5,387 nt of DNA, from the NCBI GenBank assembly GCA_021810575.1, contig JAJZIN010000043.1:1-5387 (forward strand), given 5' to 3'. The notes beneath the pieces are model-generated. The model was not told the origin of the DNA. It did no database searches and saw only the letters and a list, made by a program, of their open reading frames with translations. Source of the DNA: Thermoplasmata archaeon. GTDB taxonomy: Archaea > Thermoplasmatota > Thermoplasmata > Thermoplasmatales > Thermoplasmataceae. The translations under genes were made by a program, and so were the position numbers. Numbering within the stretch: the stretch's first letter is position 1; each line of letters begins with the position of its first letter. Below are positions 1 to 5,141 of this stretch, one piece after another.

Positions 1-456
1 TTTGTCTCTGTTCTGGCAATGCTCTTTGTCTCCCTGATTGAATATCTCAGTGGGAGATTTGCAGGAAGAGAACTTCTACTGAAAGCGCTATCAAAGATCA
101 AGATAAGGGAAAAAGACATCAACAAGGCAGATGACTGGATAGCGACACATGGAACATTTTCAATTTTTATCTCAACATTCATCCCTTATGGAAAGGTTCT
201 TTTTGCCCTTGGAGCAGGAATATTAAAAATGAAATTTTCCAACTTCACAATTTCCATAACCAGTGGATATCTAATCAGGTTCATATTTCTCATTTACATT
301 GGATATGGAAGTTTCAGGATTCTTACTTCCCTGTTCTCTCCATTAGACAATATTTACTTTGTTTATCTTGACATTTTTTCTGTTCTATCCTTTGTAATAA
401 TCTACATGCAGAGAGGCACTTTGAGAAGAGAAAAGCAGAGTGCTATCCATGAATAA
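1..456 (+). CDS. DedA/VTT-family integral membrane protein, 5'-truncated by window edge
   Basis: The reading frame is open from base 1, so the 5' end lies outside the window; the ATG at 19 is probably an internal Met. The visible 151 residues hold a G-R-F-A-G-R-E-L-L stretch, then an amphipathic segment leading into W-I-A-T-H-G, then T-F-I-P-Y-G-K and G-A-G-I-L-K-M before F-S-N-F. This order matches the second half of the DedA/VTT (SNARE-associated) domain, where re-entrant loops carry an R-F-x-P-x-x-R type motif followed by A-G-x-x-x-M. Three hydrophobic segments are visible, roughly at coding bases 160-225, 245-310 and 350-410, and the tail is short and basic. Bacterial members are flippases for undecaprenyl or phospholipid carriers; the archaeal role is not established. 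Here the first motif Arg is Thr and the second is Lys, so transport cannot be assumed. Family call is fairly secure, function is not. Confidence 0.72.
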   Translation, partial: FVSVLAMLFVSLIEYLSGRFAGRELLLKALSKIKIREKDINKADDWIATHGTFSIFISTFIPYGKVLFALGAGILKMKFSNFTISITSGYLIRFIFLIYIGYGSFRILTSLFSPLDNIYFVYLDIFSVLSFVIIYMQRGTLRREKQSAIHE

Positions 457-524
457 AGTGATGAGTATAATTTAAATTAAAAAATGTGAGTTCTGAAATA
501 TGTAGTTACAGAGAGTATAAACTC

Positions 525-540
525 CATTTTTATATTTTCT
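525..540 (+). terminator. T-rich terminator of the DedA-like gene
   Basis: About 70 bases after the stop codon the plus strand becomes T-rich (CCATTTTTATATTTTCT). Just before it is a weak GAGT-ATAA-ACTC inverted repeat at 513-524. Archaeal termination relies mainly on T-tracts, and the next gene is convergent, so a terminator is expected here. The stem is only 4 bp and may be chance. Confidence 0.4.
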
Positions 541-550
541 GCCAATGGGT

Positions 551-562
551 AAAAGAGGAAAA
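551..562 (-). terminator. T-rich terminator of the aldo/keto reductase gene
   Basis: Downstream of the reductase stop codon, the minus strand reads TTTTCCTCTTTT. This pyrimidine-rich tract lies about 20 bases past the stop in the convergent intergenic space and is a plausible archaeal T-tract terminator. No strong hairpin is present. Confidence 0.35.
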
Positions 563-581
563 TGCGCTATGCAATATCTTT

Positions 582-1580
582 TTACCTGATTTCCTTCCTT
601 CTGGGGAGCATGTACCACAGATGATCCAGCCATTTTAACTGCTCCTGAGTTAGGTCTTCCGCCTGAGTAGATTTCAGGCTACCATCCAGCTGTTCAGCCT
701 TGCTAGCCCCTATAATTGCTGAGGTAATACCGGGTTGTTGGGTTACCCAGTGCACAGCGGTGCTAACCGGATCCAGATCCTGTTCTCTGCACCATTTAAG
801 GTACTCTTCCACAGCATCAAATGTAGCGTTTTGCCAGTACCGTTCCTGATATAAATCACCAGCATTGTTTCCAAGGGCAAACCTTGTGCCACTCTCTGGC
901 TTAGATCCTTTCCTGTAACGTCCTGTGAGCATTCCGCCAGCCAGTGGGTTGAAACTTATTATCCCTGCCCCCTCATCAAGAGCCATTGGAACTATATCGT
1001 CTTCAATCATTCTGAATAACAGATTATATCTCGGCTGAATACTAACCACCTTTGCGAAATTCCTTTTTTCGGCAATACCGTTTGCCTTTGCAACCTGCCA
1101 GGATCTCCAGTTTGAGACACCCACATATCTAATTTTTCCCTGATGAACAAGATCATCAAAGGCTCCCATCATCTCTTCGATGGGAGTCGTGGGATCGAAA
1201 TTATGAATCTGATACAGGTCAAGATAATCTGTGCCCAGTCGCTCAAGAGTTTTGTCAATCGCACTGATTATATGCTTTCTGCTCATTCCCATGTCATTAG
1301 GTCCTGGACCTGTTGGCATGAAGCATTTAGAGGCTATTACAAGTTCATCTCTTTTTCCCTTTATCCACTCACCAATAATTGATTCGGTCTTACCTGCGTC
1401 TTTAAAGTCCTTTCCCAGAGGATAAGCGTCCGCTGTATCAATAAAATTAATCCCAGCTTCATAGGCCTTATCGAGAATCTGAAAAGAAGTTTTCCTGTCG
1501 CTCTGATTTCCAAAGGTCATTGTTCCAAGACAGAGTTCAGTTACCCTCAATCCAGTTTTTCCAAGATTCCGTATTTTCAT
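582..1580 (-). CDS. Aldo/keto reductase (NADPH-dependent oxidoreductase)
   Basis: A complete 332-residue TIM-barrel oxidoreductase, of normal length for the family. All four members of the catalytic tetrad are visible: Asp48 and Tyr53 in F-I-D-T-A-D-A-Y, Lys85 in I-A-S-K-C, and His126 in Y-Q-I-H-N-F-D. The N-terminal G-x-T-G-L-x-V-x-x-L-x-L-G-T-M-T-F-G hairpin and the late I-I-G-A-S-K-A-E-Q-L segment (about 289-298), which binds the 2'-phosphate/adenine side of NADPH, are also typical. It most resembles the potassium-channel-beta/YajO/Tas-like branch of cytoplasmic reductases that reduce aldehydes and ketones; the true substrate cannot be read from sequence. The ATG at 1580 is preceded on the minus strand by GGTG with a 5-base spacer, matching the archaeal anti-Shine-Dalgarno, and by a TATA-like box at 1609-1617. 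It stands alone between a convergent membrane-protein gene and a divergent gene, so no pathway is implied. Confidence 0.93.
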   Translation of the reverse strand: MKIRNLGKTGLRVTELCLGTMTFGNQSDRKTSFQILDKAYEAGINFIDTADAYPLGKDFKDAGKTESIIGEWIKGKRDELVIASKCFMPTGPGPNDMGMSRKHIISAIDKTLERLGTDYLDLYQIHNFDPTTPIEEMMGAFDDLVHQGKIRYVGVSNWRSWQVAKANGIAEKRNFAKVVSIQPRYNLLFRMIEDDIVPMALDEGAGIISFNPLAGGMLTGRYRKGSKPESGTRFALGNNAGDLYQERYWQNATFDAVEEYLKWCREQDLDPVSTAVHWVTQQPGITSAIIGASKAEQLDGSLKSTQAEDLTQEQLKWLDHLWYMLPRRKEIR

Positions 1581-1608
1581 AACAGCACCATTTATCTATT
1601 TTAGCAGT

Positions 1609-1617
1609 CTATATAAG
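1609..1617 (-). promoter_or_regulatory. TATA box for the aldo/keto reductase
   Basis: The minus strand reads CTTATATAG, centred about 33 bases before the ATG at 1580. With the usual 25-26 base spacing, transcription would start near 1587-1588, giving a leader of only some 7-8 bases that barely includes the GGTG ribosome-binding motif at 1586-1589. Confidence 0.55.
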
Positions 1618-1711
1618 GATATTCTATGAATTTAAACATCCTCTGTTCTACCCATAGCGTAGCGATGAACCATGGATGTATAAGCTAAAGTAATCTTTTT
1701 AATTGAGAATA

Positions 1712-1723
1712 TGTAATATTACA
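1712..1723. promoter_or_regulatory. Perfect 12-base palindrome, candidate operator
   Basis: TGTAATATTACA is a perfect inverted repeat in the divergent intergenic region. It sits some 75 bases upstream of the zinc-finger/PqqC-like gene and about 100 bases upstream of the reductase TATA box. Dimeric winged-helix or Lrp-type archaeal regulators bind sites of this kind. AT-rich intergenic DNA can produce such palindromes by chance, so the call is tentative. Confidence 0.35.
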
Positions 1724-1730
1724 ATCGATG

Positions 1731-1780
1731 AAACTAATTTATAATAAGTATTTAATACGAGCAAAACTAATTAATAATAA
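1731..1780 (+). repeat. 17-base direct repeat, 33-base period, over the promoter
   Basis: Copy 1 at 1731-1747 and copy 2 at 1764-1780 both read AAACTAATT(T/A)ATAATAA and differ at one position only. The 33-base period is close to three helical turns, so both copies face the same side of the DNA. Each copy contains a TATA-like sequence. The repeat may be two promoters in tandem or a pair of regulator sites overlapping the promoter. Confidence 0.55.
1771..1779 (+). promoter_or_regulatory. TATA-like box for the zinc-finger/PqqC-like operon
   Basis: TTAATAATA in the second repeat copy is centred about 23 bases before the ATG at 1798, which would give an almost leaderless transcript. A second candidate (TTTATAATA, 1738-1746) in the first copy, and TTTAATA at 1751-1757, would give 18-31 base leaders that include the ribosome-binding motif at 1789-1793. 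The sequence does not decide between them. Confidence 0.45.
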
Positions 1781-1788
1781 AATAGACT

Positions 1789-1793
1789 GTGAT
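1789..1793 (+). promoter_or_regulatory. Ribosome-binding motif GTGAT that decides the start at 1798
   Basis: GTGAT matches part of the archaeal Shine-Dalgarno consensus AGGAGGTGAT and lies 4 bases before the ATG at 1798. The GTG at 1789 is in frame and could be read as a start codon, but it is better explained as part of this motif. Starting at ATG adds no missing residues: the zinc finger begins three residues later. Confidence 0.5.
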
Positions 1794-1797
1794 ATTC

Positions 1798-2697
1798 ATG
1801 GTAAACTGTCCAGTATGCTACAATTCATTTGATAAGGGGGACTATAAGGGACTTTCTGAACACATGATCTCAGAGGCATCAGAAAGCAATTATGAGCACG
1901 TGTCATGGTTAAATAGAAACATTTCAAAAGATAGGTTAGGTGGTGATGAACTTGAAAAGAAGATTTCAAGATTCTATTCCCTGGAGAGTAAGGGGATAAA
2001 AAGATGGATTATAGATAACTTTGTTTTAAATTTTAGAGGGGAAAATCCACATCCATTTATCCTGGGCATGCAGAAATATGATGAGAATCTACTGAAGGGT
2101 TATGCTGTTGAGCATCATCACTTTCTAAAACAGTGGATCAAATCCTGTGCATATGTAATCGCTAAAAGTGATTTTGATGATATACATGACTATGAAATGG
2201 AAAACATTATGACAGAAATGCAGGGTTTCGGGAACAGGGAACCCTCACACCATGAACTCCTGATAAGGATGGGAATTTCTTTGGGTCTTAGAAGAGAGGA
2301 AATTTTAAATTCCACACCACTAGAAGCCACAATGAGAGCCATTAGAACATGGGAAAAAATAGCAGAGAAAAAAACATGGATCGAAATCATGGCAGCAATG
2401 CACTCACTTGAACTGGTTGCAAACAGGGATCTTAACAGATACGGAGCAAAATACCCATATTTCAATCCAGAGATTTTAAAAGATATGGGAGTAAAGCAGG
2501 AAGTTAAAAATTTTCTAAGGGAAGGATATGAGGCAGATGTTTCTCATTCCTACGTTGCACTGGACATTATAGAAAAATATGCGGAGAAAGAAAATCTCGA
2601 GGATATACAGTCGGCCTACCTGAATTCAGCAAGAGTTTTTGGAGAATATATGGAGGCCAGAATAGAAAGAGGTGAGATGTATAAAAACAAACAATGA
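1798..2697 (+). CDS. Zinc finger fused to PqqC/TenA/CADD-like (haem-oxygenase-fold) protein
   Basis: This 299-residue protein (ATG at 1798) has two parts. The N-terminus carries C4-P-V-C7 followed by H22 and H34 (C-x2-C-x14-H-x11-H), a compact zinc-finger signature. From about residue 83 the pattern follows the PqqC/TenA/CADD all-helical superfamily: H-P-F (85-87), E-H-H-H-F (105-109), an E140 with H151/H152, L-G-L-R-R-E-E (162-168), W194, S-L-E205-L, K-Y-P-Y-F (218-222) and finally A-D247-V-S-H250. In diiron members (CADD, UndA, SznF type) the last motif is H-x3-D-x2-H; here the first His position is Gly243, as also happens in cofactorless PqqC, so a complete six-ligand diiron site is doubtful. 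Possible roles include an oxidase in cofactor synthesis; none is established, and no other PQQ gene is nearby. It overlaps the next gene by 26 bases, implying coupled translation. Superfamily call is good, function unknown. Confidence 0.75.
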   Translation: MVNCPVCYNSFDKGDYKGLSEHMISEASESNYEHVSWLNRNISKDRLGGDELEKKISRFYSLESKGIKRWIIDNFVLNFRGENPHPFILGMQKYDENLLKGYAVEHHHFLKQWIKSCAYVIAKSDFDDIHDYEMENIMTEMQGFGNREPSHHELLIRMGISLGLRREEILNSTPLEATMRAIRTWEKIAEKKTWIEIMAAMHSLELVANRDLNRYGAKYPYFNPEILKDMGVKQEVKNFLREGYEADVSHSYVALDIIEKYAEKENLEDIQSAYLNSARVFGEYMEARIERGEMYKNKQ

Positions 2698-2977
2698 AAA
2701 AGGATGCGCATTATGTGATGCTACATGGGGAGAATACTACAGGGAAATCGAGGGAGAGAATATGTTCTTCTGTTGCAATATATGCGCAGATATATTTGAA
2801 AACATGGTTAATGAGGTAAAGAAAAGAACCGGTTGGAGTCATATTGATTATATTCAACTGATTGGGAACTACAGTAAAGGTAGAGAATGCGAGGCAAGAT
2901 CAGATAAAAGCGTTTACAAATATTATTTCAGGACCTATGGTGATGGCAGAATGATGACTTTTGAGGATCGAAATTAA
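2672..2977 (+). CDS. Small Cys-rich zinc-binding protein, Ta0938-like, TRASH-like motif
   Basis: A 101-residue protein with C12-A-L-C15, then C34-C35-N-I-C38 followed by A-D-I-F42. The spacing C-x2-C-x18-C-x3-C-x3-F fits the TRASH type of treble-clef metal-binding domain used in metal sensing and trafficking. The whole protein resembles, from memory, Thermoplasma acidophilum Ta0938, a small zinc-binding protein of known structure but unknown role; this was not checked by search. The rest is polar and helical (about 39-53), then has a G-R-E-C and aromatic-rich Y-K-Y-Y-F-R-T-Y stretch, with no signal peptide or membrane segment. The GTG at 2672 is the only usable start: the frame is closed by TAG at 2663-2665 and the next Met is residue 31, inside the Cys motif region. 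It overlaps the PqqC-like gene by 26 bases, so the two are probably co-expressed and functionally linked. Metal binding is likely; the biological role is inference. Confidence 0.75.
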   Translation: MRCIKTNNEKGCALCDATWGEYYREIEGENMFFCCNICADIFENMVNEVKKRTGWSHIDYIQLIGNYSKGRECEARSDKSVYKYYFRTYGDGRMMTFEDRN

Positions 2978-2985
2978 AGCTCTAT

Positions 2986-3000
2986 AAAAATCCTTTTATT
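2986..3000. terminator. Compact bidirectional terminator between convergent genes
   Basis: The 27-base gap between the two convergent genes holds AAAAA at 2986-2990, which is a T5 tract on the minus strand, and TTTTATT at 2994-3000 on the plus strand. Each strand therefore meets a T-tract within about 20 bases of its stop codon, enough for archaeal termination in both directions. Confidence 0.45.
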
Positions 3001-3004
3001 CTGA

Positions 3005-3622
3005 TTATTTAGTCGGACATTCACCCGGAGTTATTATATCATTGAATAGTGATATATAATTTGATTGAACTTTCGCAGTTACAGTGTTAAATGTGCTTGG
3101 ATTTGGAGAATATCCAGTATAGTTGGTTCCTGTCTGTGAGTCCCAGTCCTTAACCTGTTTTTCGTCATATTTAATACAGTAATCCTTAGCCCCTGAGACA
3201 TTTGCAATTATAGCTGAGTAACCTGAGGGAGAAAATGCTTCTGAGAATCCACCCTCTATCATTGACCACTGTTGATTCGGGGCAAGGGTGAAAAGAAAAC
3301 ACACTATTCTTTTTTTATCCTGAAACTCTGCAACACATAGGGGAGCAGAGTTGTTACTCGCACCTGAATCTGAAAGTGGGATTGCAATGGTTGCAAATTT
3401 TTCATTAAAGCCATCGTTATTAATATAAACTGGCCAGAATGCATTTCCAAAATAGTAGGAATTTCTGAACAGTAAAAATGATTGGTTAGAATTTGTATTA
3501 TTTTTAAAAGTCCATTCAACTGTCCCGTTTATCTGGTCAAACCAGATCCAGCTAACAGTTACTTTTGGTAATGTTTCCGGTAATTTTTTTTCTAGTACTA
3601 TTCCTCCAACTATCTCTGTCAT
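3005..3622 (-). CDS. Hypothetical protein, Asn/Ser/Thr-rich, secreted-like composition
   Basis: I do not recognise this 205-residue protein. It is rich in Asn, Ser, Thr and aromatic residues, has four Cys (96, 108, 149, 202), and carries six N-x-S/T sequons (Asn32, 41, 46, 90, 141, 167). The predicted pattern is alternating hydrophobic/polar strands (for example V-T-V-S-W-I-W-F, 21-28, and G-T-V-E-W-T-F, 33-39), suggesting a beta-sandwich. Such a composition is usual for archaeal surface or secreted proteins, yet no signal peptide or membrane helix is present. An upstream extension cannot supply one, because the frame is closed by a TAG codon at 3644-3646. The ATG at 3622 is supported by a TATA box centred 26 bases upstream and by the absence of a Shine-Dalgarno motif, which fits a leaderless mRNA. 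It lies 65 bases after the rhodanese gene on the same strand but appears to have its own promoter. That it is a gene is well supported; function unknown. Confidence 0.78.
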   Translation of the reverse strand: MTEIVGGIVLEKKLPETLPKVTVSWIWFDQINGTVEWTFKNNTNSNQSFLLFRNSYYFGNAFWPVYINNDGFNEKFATIAIPLSDSGASNNSAPLCVAEFQDKKRIVCFLFTLAPNQQWSMIEGGFSEAFSPSGYSAIIANVSGAKDYCIKYDEKQVKDWDSQTGTNYTGYSPNPSTFNTVTAKVQSNYISLFNDIITPGECPTK

Positions 3623-3643
3623 GTTTATCTTTAGGTAGTAAAA

Positions 3644-3651
3644 CTATATTT
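3644..3651 (-). promoter_or_regulatory. TATA box for the hypothetical protein, leaderless start
   Basis: The minus strand reads AAATATAG, centred about 26 bases before the ATG at 3622. This is exactly the distance at which transcription would begin at the start codon itself. It indicates that the gene can be transcribed separately from the rhodanese operon, although no T-tract terminator separates the two. Confidence 0.55.
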
Positions 3652-3687
3652 GACTTTTGGTATGCCTGTTTAGTACACTCATATGTG

Positions 3688-4299
3688 TTAATACTTCGTT
3701 GAAAACCGCTTAAGAATCCACTGGGACATGCCTCCACTTACAGTGCAGGCATCAAAACCATATTCTGATAGTATTTTTGAAGCCTCCCTGCTCCTGTTTC
3801 CGTGAGCACAGATAACTGCGTATTTATTATTTAGATTAAGCTTGAATAAAGCTGTATCAACTTCACTTAGTGGAATGTTAATGGAACCATCTATAAAACC
3901 TGATTTCAGTTCCTCCTTCTCTCTTACATCTATAACTGTAAATTGAGCTATTTCTTTCTTAAGGGTACCTACATCTATAGATTTAATTCTAGAGGTTGGG
4001 AGTCCCAGTGATGACCACTTCTCCAGTCCATCGCAAAACGTAAATTTAACTGGAATCCCATATTCTGAGGCAAGCCGGCTTGCGTACTCTCCTATTGCTT
4101 TGAATGAAGAGTATACCGCAATTGCATTGTGATTTTTTCCCATTAATCGCTCTAGATTTTCCTCCCATGGTTCCAGTGATATGGGATGACTTATAGCCCC
4201 TTCTGGATAGCCTATTTCAAGATATGGCATAGGGTCTACATCAACGAGTACAGTCCCAGGATTCATGAGCTCATTTTTTATTGTTTCAGCATCAATCAT
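3688..4299 (-). CDS. Tandem-domain rhodanese (sulfurtransferase), N-terminal domain inactive
   Basis: This 203-residue protein has two rhodanese domains. The C-terminal one (about 104-197) has V-I-D-V-R-E (122-127), then the active loop C164-A-H-G-N-R-S with the catalytic Cys that carries the persulfide, and the closing S-G-G-M-S-Q-W. The N-terminal one (about 1-102) keeps the frame L-V-D-V-D, G-A-I-S-H-P and D-G-L-E-K-W-S-S-L-G-L-P, but at the Cys position it reads V-Y-S64-S, so it cannot form a persulfide and probably has a structural role, as in classical two-domain rhodaneses. It is cytoplasmic, with no signal peptide. Its start overlaps the stop of the dioxygenase gene in ATGA (4296-4299), with GAGGT at 4308-4312 as ribosome-binding site 8 bases upstream. 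The pairing suggests transfer of sulfane sulfur between a small thiol and the dioxygenase. Donor and acceptor cannot be read from sequence. Confidence 0.9.
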   Translation of the reverse strand: MIDAETIKNELMNPGTVLVDVDPMPYLEIGYPEGAISHPISLEPWEENLERLMGKNHNAIAVYSSFKAIGEYASRLASEYGIPVKFTFCDGLEKWSSLGLPTSRIKSIDVGTLKKEIAQFTVIDVREKEELKSGFIDGSINIPLSEVDTALFKLNLNNKYAVICAHGNRSREASKILSEYGFDACTVSGGMSQWILKRFSTKY

Positions 4300-5075
4300 T
4301 GTGAATTACCTCTATAGAGTTCTATGCTTTTTCCCAGATTCCATTCTCTAATACCCTTTGCATTAACTGGAGGAGGTTTCAGTGTTTTTATAACCATATC
4401 AGAAAATTCTTCAAGTGACTTAACTCTTAAAAACTGGTTAAATCTCCTTTCATATCCAATTGTTGAATTGAACTTTGGGCTTAAGAATAGACCGCCACAT
4501 GAAGAGGAACCTGAGTGAGCTGGAAATATTTCTACATAGTCAGGTAAAGTGAGTAATTTCTTAAATATGGTACTATACTGATCATTTATGGCATTTTTTA
4601 TCATCTCCTCGCTTTCATATACAAGATCAGGTCTGCCCACATCCCCAACAAACAGTGAATCTCCAGTAAAAACAGATACAACTTCGCTGGATCGAGATCG
4701 ATCAATAATTTTCAGGGCAAGATTATCAGGTGTATGCCCCAGTGCATGCATTACCACAATCTCCAGGTTTCCAAGTGATATAACCTGTTCATCTCGTAGT
4801 TTGTTAAATTGGAAATCATTGGGTGCATTTTCACTCATAGATACATGAATTCCTATTTCATCTGCCAGTTCTCTCGCCGCAGAATAATGATCTGCATGAA
4901 CATGGGTATCAACAACCATTTCAATATATAACCTCTCTTTTGCTGCTGATATTACATAGTTCTTATGACCAATGGACCGTAGAGGATCTATAACCATAGC
5001 CCTACCAGAGATTTCATCACCTATTATATAAGATGAACAACCGTTAACACAATCGCGGATGGGAATAAGATTCAT
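4296..5075 (-). CDS. ETHE1-like persulfide (sulfur) dioxygenase, metallo-beta-lactamase fold
   Basis: A complete 259-residue metallo-beta-lactamase-fold enzyme. The T-H58-V-H60-A-D62-H63 motif, H114 in G-H-T-P-D-N, D139 in T-G-D-S-L-F, and H187 in P-A-H-S-G are all present. In ETHE1-type enzymes the single iron is held by the equivalents of H58, H114 and D139. The G-D-V-G-R148-P-D-L stretch and the late S-S-C-G followed by S-T-I-G-Y-E-R-R-F-N are characteristic of persulfide dioxygenases rather than glyoxalase II or lactamases. The reaction is oxidation of thiol-bound persulfide by O2 to sulfite plus free thiol. Glutathione is the acceptor in bacteria and mitochondria; archaea usually lack it, so another thiol is likely. 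It is the first gene of an operon with the tandem rhodanese (ATGA overlap) and has its own leaderless promoter. The lactamase-fold call is certain and the sulfur specificity strong. Confidence 0.92.
   Translation of the reverse strand: MNLIPIRDCVNGCSSYIIGDEISGRAMVIDPLRSIGHKNYVISAAKERLYIEMVVDTHVHADHYSAARELADEIGIHVSMSENAPNDFQFNKLRDEQVISLGNLEIVVMHALGHTPDNLALKIIDRSRSSEVVSVFTGDSLFVGDVGRPDLVYESEEMIKNAINDQYSTIFKKLLTLPDYVEIFPAHSGSSSCGGLFLSPKFNSTIGYERRFNQFLRVKSLEEFSDMVIKTLKPPPVNAKGIREWNLGKSIELYRGNSQ
4308..4312 (-). promoter_or_regulatory. Ribosome-binding site of the rhodanese gene inside the dioxygenase gene
   Basis: The minus strand reads GAGGT, 8 bases before the ATG at 4299. The leaderless first gene of this operon has no such motif, while the internal gene does. 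This is the usual archaeal division: leaderless first genes, Shine-Dalgarno-led internal genes. Confidence 0.6.
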
Positions 5076-5094
5076 TAATCGTCCATATTATACA

Positions 5095-5106
5095 CTATTT
5101 ATAAAG
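5095..5106 (-). promoter_or_regulatory. TATA box of the dioxygenase-rhodanese operon, leaderless start
   Basis: The minus strand reads CTTTATAAATAG, a near-consensus archaeal TATA box centred about 26 bases before the ATG at 5075. Transcription is therefore expected to start at or within a base or two of the start codon. It is the strongest promoter-like sequence in the window. Confidence 0.65.
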
Positions 5107-5122
5107 ATTATTAACCAATAAT
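5107..5122. promoter_or_regulatory. Inverted repeat flush against the operon TATA box
   Basis: ATTATT-AACC-AATAAT is a perfect 6-base inverted repeat with a 4-base spacer. It abuts the upstream edge of the dioxygenase TATA box, where the B-recognition element lies. It could be an operator for a sulfur- or redox-responsive regulator, or a weak hairpin at the end of the aminotransferase mRNA, whose stop is 20 bases upstream. It is AT-only in its arms, so chance is possible. Confidence 0.35.
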
Positions 5123-5141
5123 TATGATGTTAAGCGTAATT

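Noticed and set aside
458..496. Possible C/D box small RNA: GTGATGA at 458-464 and CTGA at 493-496
   Set aside because: The box-to-box distance is only 28 bases, there is no internal D'/C' pair and no terminal stem, and the region is AT-rich enough for chance matches.
1789..1797. GTG start adding three residues (M-I-F) to the zinc-finger/PqqC-like protein
   Set aside because: GTGAT here fits a ribosome-binding motif 4 bases before a proper ATG at 1798, and the zinc finger starts just after that ATG, so the extension adds nothing.
2190..2465. Minus-strand open frame of 91 codons inside the PqqC-like gene
   Set aside because: It lies wholly within a gene with clear conserved motifs on the other strand; its hydrophobic Ser/Leu-rich peptide is typical of an antisense shadow.
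3675..3688. ACAC-TCATAT-GTGT partial inverted repeat after the rhodanese stop as a terminator hairpin
   Set aside because: The stem is only four pairs and no T-tract follows, so it does not support termination there.
3552..3737. Minus-strand open frame of 61 codons spanning the gap between the rhodanese gene and the hypothetical gene
   Set aside because: It overlaps both genes in another frame, has no TATA box or ribosome-binding site of its own, and its peptide looks like out-of-frame reading.
4324..4848. Plus-strand open frames (64 and 86 codons) inside the dioxygenase gene
   Set aside because: The minus-strand gene has all metal ligands and family motifs across this region; the plus-strand frames show no domain or start signals.
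5084..5093. Second TATA-like sequence (ATATTATAC) before the dioxygenase gene
   Set aside because: It is centred only about 14 bases from the start codon, too close for a transcript that would include the ATG; the box at 5095-5106 has the right spacing.
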